DNA of 11,189 nucleotides from Deltaproteobacteria bacterium RBG_16_54_11 (GTDB lineage Bacteria > Desulfobacterota > B13-G15 > RBG-16-54-18): assembly GCA_001797905.1 (NCBI GenBank), contig MGQS01000013.1, forward strand, positions 10,269 to 21,457, written 5' to 3'. Position 1 is the stretch's first letter; each line of letters starts with the position of its first letter. The notes under the pieces are model-generated. The model did not search any database. It saw only the letters and a program-made list of their open reading frames with translations, and was not told the DNA's origin. The position numbers and the translations under genes are program-made. Below are positions 1 to 5,508 of the stretch, piece by piece.

Positions 1-440
1 GCGCCGGTATCCCCGTTATCACCGTCGGCCTGGGCAAAGAGGTGGATGCCTCTGCCCTTGAGGCTATGGCAGGCGGGTCAGGCGGCCGGGCATTCTTCGC
101 CCAGGAATCGAGCGAATTGTCCGATCTGTACCAGGCGATTGCGAGACAGTTGATGAACCAATACCGCGTCAGCCTTCAATCGCGCAAATCCCTGGACAAT
201 GGCTGGCATCGGCTCCGGGCTGAATTGAAAACCGCCGGGGGAAAGGCGCAGGTGGAGAGGCTCTACCTGGCGACCTTGCGGCCGGTACTGCCGACCGGCG
301 CGCTGGAGGCATATCGCAGGGGGATGAATTGGCAGTACCTGCTGGCGATCATCCTCTGCGCGCTGGCAATAACCCTTGGCGCGGCCATCATCGTCATCGC
401 GGTGATGCGCTCTAAAAAGGGAACGAGAAGATCCGGTTAG
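1..440 (+). CDS. von Willebrand factor A (VWA) domain membrane protein, C-terminal part
   Basis: The reading frame is open from the window edge, so the gene is 5'-truncated. The first codons give the end of a VWA fold (a PVITVGLG strand, then a helix with LEAMAGGSGGRAFFAQ and SSELSDLYQAIARQLMNQYRVS). This is the usual final strand and helix of bacterial VWA proteins, including those found with Ser/Thr kinases and phosphatases. A short beta-rich stretch follows, then one membrane helix (roughly codons 110-135 of the visible part) and a basic tail, so the VWA domain probably faces the periplasm. The MIDAS metal-site motif would lie upstream and cannot be checked. The stop at 438-440 is 28 bp before the PP2C gene, which points to one operon. 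The start is outside the window; an internal GTG at 42 is not a real start because the domain continues upstream of it. Confidence 0.75.
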   Translation, partial: AGIPVITVGLGKEVDASALEAMAGGSGGRAFFAQESSELSDLYQAIARQLMNQYRVSLQSRKSLDNGWHRLRAELKTAGGKAQVERLYLATLRPVLPTGALEAYRRGMNWQYLLAIILCALAITLGAAIIVIAVMRSKKGTRRSG

Positions 441-468
441 AAGCCACCCTGGCTATGAGGTCTCGAAC

Positions 469-1458
469 ATGAAGATATCGATCGGTAAAAAGACAGATGT
501 TGGGTGTGTGCGGGAGGCGAACGAGGACAGTTTTTATATGGAGCTTCCCCAGGAGGGAGCACCCCAAGGGAGTACTTCCCAAGGGGTCGCAGGTTCGCTC
601 AATCGCTATGGGCTCCTCATCGTGGCCGATGGGATGGGCGGGCAGGTCGCAGGCAAAGAGGCCAGCGAGACCGCCGTCGACGTGGTGAAGGCGCTCTTCG
701 CCGCACAAGCGAAGACCGGAAAGCCGCTCAAGGACATCAAAAAGTTTATCCTCGATGCCTTCCGTGGGGCCAATCAGGCGGTCTTCAAGAAGGGAAAGGC
801 AAAGAAAGCCAATATGGGGACGACCCTCACGACAGCCTTCATCGACAACCAGAATGCGTACATTGGCCATGTGGGGGACAGCCGGGCCTACCACCTCCGG
901 GGGAGGGAGATCAGACAGGTGACCGAGGATCACTCCCTTGCCGAGGATATGGTGAAGAAAGGCAAGGCCACCCGGGAAGAGATGAGAACGTCTCCCATGC
1001 GCAGCATGCTCACGAGGTCCATCGGGACAAAGGAAGACGTGGCCATTGATGATCCCGTCGGGATAGAGCTGGAAGACGGGGATGTGCTCGTGCTGTGCAC
1101 CGACGGCCTGACCAACCTCGTGGAAGAACAAGAGATCCTCTCCGCGGTCCACAACACCGCCGATCTCCAGAAGGCGTGCAACAAGCTCGTCGATATGGCA
1201 CGCAAGCGGGGCGGGCACGACAACATCACGGTCATCGCCGCCGAGTTCGGCGCGTTGAAGCGTATAAACGGGCTGGGGATCAAGGCAAAAACGGTGTTGG
1301 TAAAGTCGGTGAAGGGTGCCAAGAAGAGGGGGATCCTCATCGTTGCTATCGGCCTTCTCGCAGCTATCTTCATGTTGTTGACATATCTCTTTGTCTCCCA
1401 TTATATGGGGCAAGACAGGTTCTATAAGGCCCCCGCAACGGAACAGGGCACCGAATAA
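469..1458 (+). CDS. PP2C-type Ser/Thr protein phosphatase with C-terminal membrane anchor
   Basis: A 329-residue protein with all the expected metal-binding motifs of bacterial PP2C (Stp1/PppA-like) phosphatases: D10-x-G-x-x-R15-x-x-N18-E-D20, D54-GMGG, MGTTL near 116-120, GHVGDSRAY near 133-141, TEDHS near 152-156, LTRSIGT near 181-187, CTDGL with D212, and GGHDN near 248-252. The catalytic domain covers about residues 3-258. A basic linker leads to one hydrophobic helix (about 288-311), so the phosphatase is probably anchored in the inner membrane with the catalytic domain in the cytoplasm. It should remove phosphate from Ser/Thr residues in a manganese- or magnesium-dependent way, opposing a Hanks-type kinase; none is visible here. 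GAGG at 457-460 is a fitting ribosome site 8 bp before the ATG. The stop overlaps the next start (TAATG), which suggests translational coupling to the SUMF1-like gene. The 25-residue insertion after D20, rich in Q, G and S, is unusual. Confidence 0.93.
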   Translation: MKISIGKKTDVGCVREANEDSFYMELPQEGAPQGSTSQGVAGSLNRYGLLIVADGMGGQVAGKEASETAVDVVKALFAAQAKTGKPLKDIKKFILDAFRGANQAVFKKGKAKKANMGTTLTTAFIDNQNAYIGHVGDSRAYHLRGREIRQVTEDHSLAEDMVKKGKATREEMRTSPMRSMLTRSIGTKEDVAIDDPVGIELEDGDVLVLCTDGLTNLVEEQEILSAVHNTADLQKACNKLVDMARKRGGHDNITVIAAEFGALKRINGLGIKAKTVLVKSVKGAKKRGILIVAIGLLAAIFMLLTYLFVSHYMGQDRFYKAPATEQGTE

Positions 1459-2768
1459 TGCACCTGTATAAGCCGCTCTATGCCATGGGCCAGCCATTCA
1501 AAACACGCTTGCGCCATCTCTGGGCAATAGGGTGCCTCCTCGTTTTTGCCGCCCTGCCGGTGCACGCCGGCGTGGTCCAGGGTGAGGTTACCACTGTCGA
1601 AGGGGAGAATATCCGGATAGATGTAGGCACTGAGGCGGGTCTTAAGATCGGCGATCAAGGAAAGGTATTCTACACCGTCCTCGTCGGTAAAGAGAGGCGG
1701 CCTCAGCCCGTGTATGTGGCATGCTTTACCATAACGAGTGTTGAACAAGAATCCTCTGTGGCAAAGGTCGAGAAGGCACAGGGGGAGATAATGGCTGGAT
1801 ATCTGGTGGAGGCAACGTCGGCAGAGGCGCCGGTTGTTCAGACACCGGCTGTACAAGCACCGGCGGTACAGCAGCCGATTGTAGAGGCGCCGATAGAGCC
1901 GGTAAAGACGGAGGAGAAGCAGCCTCCGGAGAAGCCGGCTCCCGCTAAAGTGGTCAAGAAAAAGCGGGTCGTCAAGCGCTCTGTAAAGGCCGGGGAGGTC
2001 TGGAGAGACCCGCGTCTCGGGATGAGCTTTGTCTGGGTGCCGGAGGGATGCTTTGAGATGGGGTGCGGGGACTCGATGGCCGGCTGTAGTGATAGCGAGA
2101 AGCCCCCCCACAAGGTCTGTCTGAACGGTTTTTGGATGGGGAGACATGAGGTGACCCAGCAGCAGTGGAGGCGCCTCATGGGAAACAATCCCTCGGATGC
2201 CAAGCGGTGCGGGATCCAATGCCCTGTTGAGGAGGTCTCATGGAACGAGGCTCTGGAGTTTGCCAGAAAATTGTCGGCAAAGACAGGGTACCTGTTCCGG
2301 CTCCCCACGGAGGCGGAGTGGGAATACGCCTGCAGAAGGGGCGGAAAGAGACAGCAATACGCCGGGTCAGAGCCCCTGGACGCCCTGGCGTGGTATAAGG
2401 AAAACGCCGATGGAAGCCCCCATCCCGTAGGCCGGAAGCTGCCCAATGAGCTTGGAATATATGACATGTCGGGCAATGTATGGGAGTGGTGTCTCGATAT
2501 CTTCGACAAGGATGCCTTTCTCAAGGCAACAAGGACATTAGGAAATCCCGTCTTCGTCAACGACAGGTTCATGGATATATACGGCGAAGGCTATTCCCGC
2601 ATCCTGAAAATCCTGCAGACGGCTTCGGGCTACCGAAGCGTGCGGGGGGGGAGTTGGAGCAATGCCGCCGATCGCCTGCGCTGCACCGATCGCATCAAGG
2701 GCAACCCCGACAGCCGCCGCGACTGGCTGGGATTCAGGTTGGTCAGGGAAGAGATAAAGAAGAAGTGA
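1458..2768 (+). CDS. secreted SUMF1 / formylglycine-generating-enzyme-like domain protein
   Basis: A 436-residue protein. The N-terminus has a basic stretch and a hydrophobic core ending in ALPVHA, a good signal peptide cleaved after about residue 37. Residues 38-115 form a small beta-rich domain (GEVTTVEGENIRIDVG..GLKIGDQGKV). Residues 125-175 are a Pro/Val/Ala/Lys linker. Residues 183-430 are a complete SUMF1-type C-type-lectin fold with FVWVPEGCFEMG, HEVTQQQW, PVEEVSWNEALEFARKL, FRLPTEAEWEYA, YDMSGNVWEWC, VRGGSW and GFRLV. In true formylglycine-generating enzymes two copper-binding cysteines follow the GGS motif. Here that stretch reads GGSWSNAADRLRC and the pair is missing, so sulfatase activation is unlikely and a binding or structural role is more probable. 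Translation starts inside the phosphatase stop codon (TAATG); M10 (ATG at 1485) is an alternative start that keeps the signal peptide. The last 78 bp are duplicated at 3320-3397. Confidence 0.85.
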   Translation: MHLYKPLYAMGQPFKTRLRHLWAIGCLLVFAALPVHAGVVQGEVTTVEGENIRIDVGTEAGLKIGDQGKVFYTVLVGKERRPQPVYVACFTITSVEQESSVAKVEKAQGEIMAGYLVEATSAEAPVVQTPAVQAPAVQQPIVEAPIEPVKTEEKQPPEKPAPAKVVKKKRVVKRSVKAGEVWRDPRLGMSFVWVPEGCFEMGCGDSMAGCSDSEKPPHKVCLNGFWMGRHEVTQQQWRRLMGNNPSDAKRCGIQCPVEEVSWNEALEFARKLSAKTGYLFRLPTEAEWEYACRRGGKRQQYAGSEPLDALAWYKENADGSPHPVGRKLPNELGIYDMSGNVWEWCLDIFDKDAFLKATRTLGNPVFVNDRFMDIYGEGYSRILKILQTASGYRSVRGGSWSNAADRLRCTDRIKGNPDSRRDWLGFRLVREEIKKK

Positions 2769-2771
2769 AGG
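2691..2771 (+). repeat. direct repeat copy A: 3' end of the SUMF1-like gene
   Basis: This 81-bp segment encodes the last residues of the SUMF1-like protein (from RIKGNPDSRRDWLGF) plus the stop and about 3 bp. It matches 3320-3400 at 76 of 81 positions by manual alignment. Most of the five differences fall at silent codon positions. Homology stops just after the TGA stop codon. The two copies start 629 bp apart and enclose hicBA. Confidence 0.9.
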
Positions 2772-2858
2772 GAAGTTGCTTAAGATTCTTGAGCCTCGAC
2801 TTTCAGCCGTTTCTTGCAACCTCAAATATCTTGATAAATCCATATAATAAGTTCACTA

Positions 2859-2867
2859 TGGTATAAT
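2859..2867 (+). promoter_or_regulatory. extended -10 promoter for hicBA
   Basis: TGGTATAAT is a perfect extended -10 element (TGnTATAAT). It sits 20 bp before the hicB start and just ahead of the ribosome site GGAGG at 2874-2878. No good -35 hexamer lies at 17 bp; TTGATA at 2831-2836 is too far upstream. A second TATAAT lies at 2843-2848. Starting transcription this close gives a very short leader. HicB proteins of other systems repress their own promoter, but no clear operator palindrome is visible here. Confidence 0.6.
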
Positions 2868-2887
2868 TACAGTGGAGGATTTTAAAG

Positions 2888-3097
2888 ATGGCAAGAGAAT
2901 TTAATGTCGTTATTGAAAAGGATGATGATGGCTATTTTGTCGCATCCGTCCCCGAACTGCGAGGATGCCACACGCAAGCAAGATCCCTTGACGTGTTGAT
3001 GAAGCGGGTGAAAGAAGCGATCGAGCTTTGTCTTGAGGTCGAGGAACCCGTATCAAACGAATTCATCGGCATTCAGCGTGTGGTCATCTCCTCATGA
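2888..3097 (+). CDS. hicB: HicB-family antitoxin
   Basis: A 69-residue protein with the classic partial RNase-H-like HicB fold: a FNVVIEKDDDGYFVASVPELRGCHTQA strand-turn-strand block, then an amphipathic helix (LDVLMKRVKEAIELCLE). HicB neutralises the HicA mRNA interferase by binding it, and in many systems the complex represses the operon. This short version has no obvious added C-terminal DNA-binding domain, so autoregulation, if any, would use the basic complex surface. GGAGG lies 9 bp before the ATG. The stop overlaps the hicA start by 4 bp (ATGA), so antitoxin comes first and the two are translationally coupled. The cassette lies between duplicated ends of the SUMF1-like gene, which suggests it was acquired. 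Confidence 0.92.
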   Translation: MAREFNVVIEKDDDGYFVASVPELRGCHTQARSLDVLMKRVKEAIELCLEVEEPVSNEFIGIQRVVISS

Positions 3098-3318
3098 GTG
3101 GATTCCCTTCGGTTACCGGTACACAACTTATCAAGGCACTTCGGAAACATGGTTTCGAAGTGATCCGTGTTAGGGGGAGCCATCATTACGTGCGCCATCT
3201 CGATGGACGGAGCACAGTCGTACCCGTACATCGTGGTGAGACTATCGGTCGTGGGCTCCTCGCTCAAATCCTGCGAGATTGTGAACTTTCCAGGGACGAT
3301 CTCAAGAAAGTACTCTGA
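3094..3318 (+). CDS. hicA: HicA-family mRNA interferase toxin
   Basis: A 74-residue protein matching the double-stranded-RNA-binding-like HicA fold. It has an N-terminal TGTQLIKALRKHGFEVIRV helix-strand, the GSHHYVRH block holding the conserved catalytic histidine, a VPVHRGETIGRGLLAQILRD block, and a closing helix. HicA toxins cleave mRNA and arrest growth until HicB is replenished. Length and motifs are complete, so the toxin looks intact. It overlaps hicB by 4 bp and relies on it for translation, with no separate ribosome site. It ends 1 bp before the duplicated SUMF1 3' fragment. Confidence 0.92.
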   Translation: MSGFPSVTGTQLIKALRKHGFEVIRVRGSHHYVRHLDGRSTVVPVHRGETIGRGLLAQILRDCELSRDDLKKVL

Positions 3319-3319
3319 A

Positions 3320-3397
3320 CGCATCAAGGGCAACCCCGACAGCCGCCGCGATTGGCTCGGATTCAGGCTGGTCAGGGAGGCGATAAAGAAGAAGTGA
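3320..3397 (+). pseudogene. orphan 3' fragment of a SUMF1-like gene
   Basis: Read in frame this stretch encodes the C-terminus RIKGNPDSRRDWLGFRLV plus a lysine-rich end and a TGA stop, almost identical to the end of the SUMF1-like gene (one residue change, E to A, near the end). It has no start codon of its own and no upstream SUMF1 sequence: homology breaks sharply just after the hicA stop. It is either what remains of a tandem paralog replaced by hicBA or a target-gene 3' end duplicated when the cassette entered. Silent-site differences show that the two copies did not arise very recently from one another, or came from different paralogs. Confidence 0.85.
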
Positions 3398-3454
3398 AGG
3401 ATTTATTTCCTCGCTCATCATAAAGACCAGGCGTTGGAAGTTTGTTGAATACAT

Positions 3455-3490
3455 AAAAAGGGGTTAGCCGGAGGAGGCTAACCCCTTTTT
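3455..3490. terminator. bidirectional intrinsic terminator
   Basis: A perfect 15-bp stem (AAAAAGGGGTTAGCC at 3455-3469 with its complement at 3476-3490) closes a 6-base loop. It has a T-run in both directions, so it can end hicBA and upstream plus-strand transcripts and also minus-strand msrAB. Four bases beyond it, TGGCGTGAGC (3495-3504) resembles the 3' end of a minus-strand tRNA, as seen at the other hairpins of this family. Confidence 0.88.
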
Positions 3491-3517
3491 TCATTGGCGT
3501 GAGCATACCCTTTTGCA

Positions 3518-3562
3518 TGACGAGACGTTTTAATCAGGGATTCAATGAATTGCCTGATCTCT
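3518..3562 (-). pseudogene. 3' end fragment of a GIY-YIG nuclease gene
   Basis: Read on the minus strand just after the msrAB stop, this stretch encodes EIRQFIESLIKTSR. It matches the C-terminus of the intact GIY-YIG protein nearby (GRRFIESLIKSTR). At DNA level 3528-3556 matches 4962-4990 at 27 of 29 positions, in direct orientation. No GIY, YIG or catalytic region is present, so this is a remnant. The two copies bracket msrAB. Confidence 0.7.
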
Positions 3563-3564
3563 TA

Positions 3565-4647
3565 CTATTTTTTCCGATTGAAAAGCTTCAGATACTCCCC
3601 GTAGCCTTCTTTTTTCAAATCCTCTTTAGGGATAAATCGCAGGGCCGCTGAATTCATACAGTACCGAAGCCGGGTTGGCGGCGGTCCGTCGGAAAAGACG
3701 TGGCCGAGGTGGGAGTCGGCGCGCTTACTCCTCACTTCAGTGCGATTCATGAACAGGCTCTTGTCTTTTTTCTCGACGACATTATCCGGCTCAAGGGGCT
3801 TTGTAAAGCTCGGCCATCCGGTCCCGGAGTCATATTTGTCCAGTGAGCTAAACAACGGCTCTCCGGAGACGATGTCGACGTAAATTCCCTCTTTCTTATT
3901 ATTCCAATATTCATTCTCAAAGGCAGGTTCGGTACCGTTCTGCTGGGTTACCTTATACTGCATCGGAGTCAGCTTTTTTCTCAGGGTCGCAGCGTCAGGC
4001 TTGGGGTTCGCCTCCTTTTCTTTTGTCACTGTATTGCTCATTTTTTTTCCCCATGTCTTTTCAAGAAACTGATCGCGGCCTGAGCCGCGCCGATAGTACT
4101 GGTATTTGAATGAATGCCTTTTATAGTAATCCTGATGATAATCCTCCGCCTCATAGAACTCAGTAAGCGGTAAGATTTCGGTAACAATGGGCTTATCGAA
4201 TATTTTAGACGCATTCAGCGCCTTTTTCGATGCCTCTGCCAATCGCTTCTGCTCTTTGTCATGATAAAAGATCACACTTCGATATTGGGCTCCGTTGTCG
4301 ACAAACTGTCCACCGGGATCGGTTGGATCGATATGTCTCCAGAAGAAATCGAGGAGCTCCTGATACGTGACTTTTTTGGAATCGTAATATACCTGAATAG
4401 CTTCGACGTGTCCCGTCGTGCCGGATGATACCTCTTCGTAGGTCGGATTCTTCTTATGCCCACCGGTATAGCCGGAGATCACTTTGAGAACGCCCGGAAC
4501 TTTTTCGAAATCAGCCTCTGTGCACCAAAAGCAGCCGCCGGCAAACGTCGCGATGCGTGTCATTGTCTCCCCCTTCTGCGCGGCACCGGAATATACGGCA
4601 CCGCTTATTACAGACATCATAATAACCGCCGTCAGTAGAATTTTCAT
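3565..4647 (-). CDS. msrAB: bifunctional methionine sulfoxide reductase MsrA-MsrB, exported
   Basis: A 360-residue fusion. Residues 1-23 form a signal peptide. Residues 30-190 are MsrA with the catalytic motif GCFWC (Cys39, with Cys42 as likely partner), GYTGG, TGHVEAIQVYYD, and DPGGQFVDNGAQYRS. After a charged linker (about 195-215), residues 218-350 are MsrB with SGTGWPSF, TEVRSKRADSHLGHVF and RYCMNS (catalytic Cys near 330). MsrA reduces the S and MsrB the R diastereomer of oxidised methionine, so the fusion repairs both, here probably in the periplasm. The four zinc-binding cysteines of many MsrB proteins are absent and the MsrB part has only its catalytic Cys, so it needs an outside reductant or the MsrA cysteines. 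AGGAGG lies a few bases before the ATG, which supports the full-length start over M29. The gene stands alone and ends in the bidirectional terminator region. Confidence 0.94.
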   Translation of the reverse strand: MKILLTAVIMMSVISGAVYSGAAQKGETMTRIATFAGGCFWCTEADFEKVPGVLKVISGYTGGHKKNPTYEEVSSGTTGHVEAIQVYYDSKKVTYQELLDFFWRHIDPTDPGGQFVDNGAQYRSVIFYHDKEQKRLAEASKKALNASKIFDKPIVTEILPLTEFYEAEDYHQDYYKRHSFKYQYYRRGSGRDQFLEKTWGKKMSNTVTKEKEANPKPDAATLRKKLTPMQYKVTQQNGTEPAFENEYWNNKKEGIYVDIVSGEPLFSSLDKYDSGTGWPSFTKPLEPDNVVEKKDKSLFMNRTEVRSKRADSHLGHVFSDGPPPTRLRYCMNSAALRFIPKEDLKKEGYGEYLKLFNRKK

Positions 4648-4935
4648 GTGAGCCTCCTTAAGTTCTATTTTTTGCGCGCTATGATTCAGTATGACACATA
4701 ATCCCTCCCGCCGAGCGATAGAAATTTTTGCTCAGCTCCTTTGCATCAGCGGGGAATATTCAATATATGCGAGATATGTCTTAAGAATAGCAAAAAACAT
4801 ACCAATATGTCTAAAAAAAGTTTTATAAATGATTTCAGTCGCTTAGATCATGTGGCCTTATGGAGAGGCTTTGATATTCGACGGGATTTTAGAAAAAACG
4901 TCCTGCTTCGTGAGACAAAATCCTCCTTGGCAGGA
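4648..4935. other. AT-rich intergenic region upstream of msrAB
   Basis: No convincing gene is visible on either strand. On the minus strand it must contain the msrAB promoter, but I cannot choose a clear -35/-10 pair. TCCCTCCCGCC at 4702-4712 is the exact inverse of 11 bases at 5256-5266, so the GIY-YIG gene is flanked by a short inverted repeat. The plus-strand reading frame running from 4741 into 5121 shows no recognisable domain and runs opposite the GIY-YIG gene. Confidence 0.5.
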
Positions 4936-5202
4936 CTAATCCTTGCTCATAGGACGGGTACTTTTAATCAAGGATTCAATGAATCGCCTGCCCCCGCGTC
5001 TCTTGATCACATATTCCCTCTTCATAGCGCTGGATCTATCAGGGTGTTCCTCCGTATAGACCAATTCCCAGGGCCTTTTTTGTTTCGTGTATTGGGTCCC
5101 TACCTCATTATGATGTTTTAGCCTCGGCTCAAGGTCTTGGGTGGAACCGACATAATAGCTTCCGTCTTTGAGGCTTCTGAGGATATAGACGAAAACCGGC
5201 AT
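4936..5202 (-). CDS. small single-domain GIY-YIG nuclease
   Basis: An 88-residue protein that is essentially one GIY-YIG catalytic domain of the UvrC/YhbQ-like small family. VYI (5-7) and YVG (17-19) form the name-giving strands, R27 in LEPRLKHHN is the conserved arginine, H31-N32 follow, and the helix with AMKREYVIK carries the likely metal-binding glutamate. The tail is basic (RRGGRRF). Such proteins cut DNA in repair or behave as selfish endonucleases; the substrate here is unknown. I chose the ATG at 5200-5202 because family members begin MxxFVYILRS. An upstream ATG at 5238 would add residues read from the terminator hairpin. No strong ribosome site is seen. Its 3' end is repeated beyond msrAB, and it lies just after a tRNA-3'-end-plus-hairpin unit, a setting that suggests mobility. 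Confidence 0.87.
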   Translation of the reverse strand: MPVFVYILRSLKDGSYYVGSTQDLEPRLKHHNEVGTQYTKQKRPWELVYTEEHPDRSSAMKREYVIKRRGGRRFIESLIKSTRPMSKD

Positions 5203-5214
5203 ATACAAACTATA

Positions 5215-5245
5215 AAAGGGATTGACCAGGTTGGTCAACCCCTTT
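5215..5245. terminator. terminator-like hairpin upstream of the GIY-YIG gene
   Basis: A 14-bp stem (5215-5228 with 5232-5245, one A-C mismatch) and a 3-base loop. Read on the minus strand it ends in CCCTTTTAT, so it is a plausible terminator in that direction. It would end transcription from a tRNA-like sequence at 5255-5268 rather than serve the nuclease gene that follows. It belongs to the same AGGGGTTA-type hairpin family as 3455, 8336 and 8492. Confidence 0.7.
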
Positions 5246-5254
5246 ATTAATTTC

Positions 5255-5268
5255 TGGCGGGAGGGACG
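5255..5268 (-). repeat. tRNA-Asp 3'-end-like remnant (possible attachment site)
   Basis: Read on the minus strand this is CGTCCCTCCCGCCA, differing at one base from the 3' end (with CCA) of the tRNA-Asp gene at 8528-8541. It is followed on that strand by a terminator hairpin about 10 bases away, as at the real tRNA. It is short, so chance cannot be excluded, but it sits at the left edge of the AT-rich block. Confidence 0.45.
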
Positions 5269-5318
5269 TATGGGGGAGGGGGTTGCTCATCTCCCCCCAC
5301 CGGCGCTTGAAAAAACAC

Positions 5319-5346
5319 TTGACCATTTCTGAGGAAAGGGTATTTA
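5319..5346 (+). promoter_or_regulatory. candidate promoter for the HEPN/membrane operon
   Basis: TTGACC (5319-5324), a 16-base spacer and TATTTA (5341-5346) resemble a sigma70 promoter with a good -35 and a weak -10. It lies about 70 bases before the structured leader hairpin and about 160 before the HEPN-like gene. Confidence 0.4.
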
Positions 5347-5367
5347 GTGGGCGTTGAAATGCACCAG

Positions 5368-5489
5368 CGGAGGCCATGCCGAGATGATGGCAATTTTATT
5401 GGCCGAAAATTCAAAACAGCGTGGGAAGCGGGTACCGGTAACGGCCTGAAGGCCCCTGGTGGGCCTCAACACTTCCCACGATTTTTTTT
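5368..5489 (+). ncRNA. unidentified structured leader ending in a terminator-like hairpin
   Basis: CGTGGGAAG at 5420-5428 pairs perfectly over 9 bp with 5472-5480 and is followed by eight T residues (5482-5489), an intrinsic-terminator layout. Inside the stem, GGCCC/GGGCC forms a second hairpin near 5451-5465, and GGCC-TGAA-GGCC and GGTACC segments offer alternatives. Upstream, GCCAT/ATGGC near 5373-5391 can form another stem. The element lies between a candidate promoter and the ribosome site of the HEPN-like gene. It could be an attenuator, a riboswitch I do not recognise, or a small RNA ahead of a toxin-like gene. It also contains a 20-codon frame from about 5384 that could act as a leader peptide, which I do not consider established. 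Confidence 0.4.
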
Positions 5490-5508
5490 GAGAAAGGGGG
5501 TTATCATT

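Noticed and set aside
412..1497. A 361-codon minus-strand open frame opposite the PP2C gene
   Set aside because: The opposite frame has every PP2C motif, a good ribosome site and coupling to the next gene. The antisense product is His/Leu-rich with no domain.
1422..2219. A minus-strand open frame rich in Leu/Arg/Tyr repeats opposite the SUMF1-like gene
   Set aside because: The repeats only mirror the codons of the Pro/Val/Ala linker on the other strand; there is no ribosome site and no domain.
3167..3397. A 76-codon frame that appears to join unknown sequence to the SUMF1 C-terminus
   Set aside because: Its first part is out of frame within the intact hicA gene. Only the last 26 codons are real SUMF1-derived sequence, reported as a fragment.
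4741..5121. A 126-codon plus-strand frame overlapping the GIY-YIG gene
   Set aside because: Its second half is antisense to a recognisable nuclease. The first half has no ribosome site or domain.
5203..5238. An upstream start for the GIY-YIG protein adding 12 residues
   Set aside because: The extra residues are read from the terminator hairpin, and family members begin at the MxxFVYILRS position.
5384..5449. A 20-codon leader peptide in the structured leader
   Set aside because: The ATG is only loosely spaced from a GGAGG, there is no amino-acid bias typical of attenuation peptides, and nothing independent supports translation.
5347..5508. An N-terminal extension of the HEPN-like protein from a GTG at 5347
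   Set aside because: The extension runs through a terminator-like hairpin, and the ATG at 5509 has a fitting ribosome site. The extended residues look non-coding.
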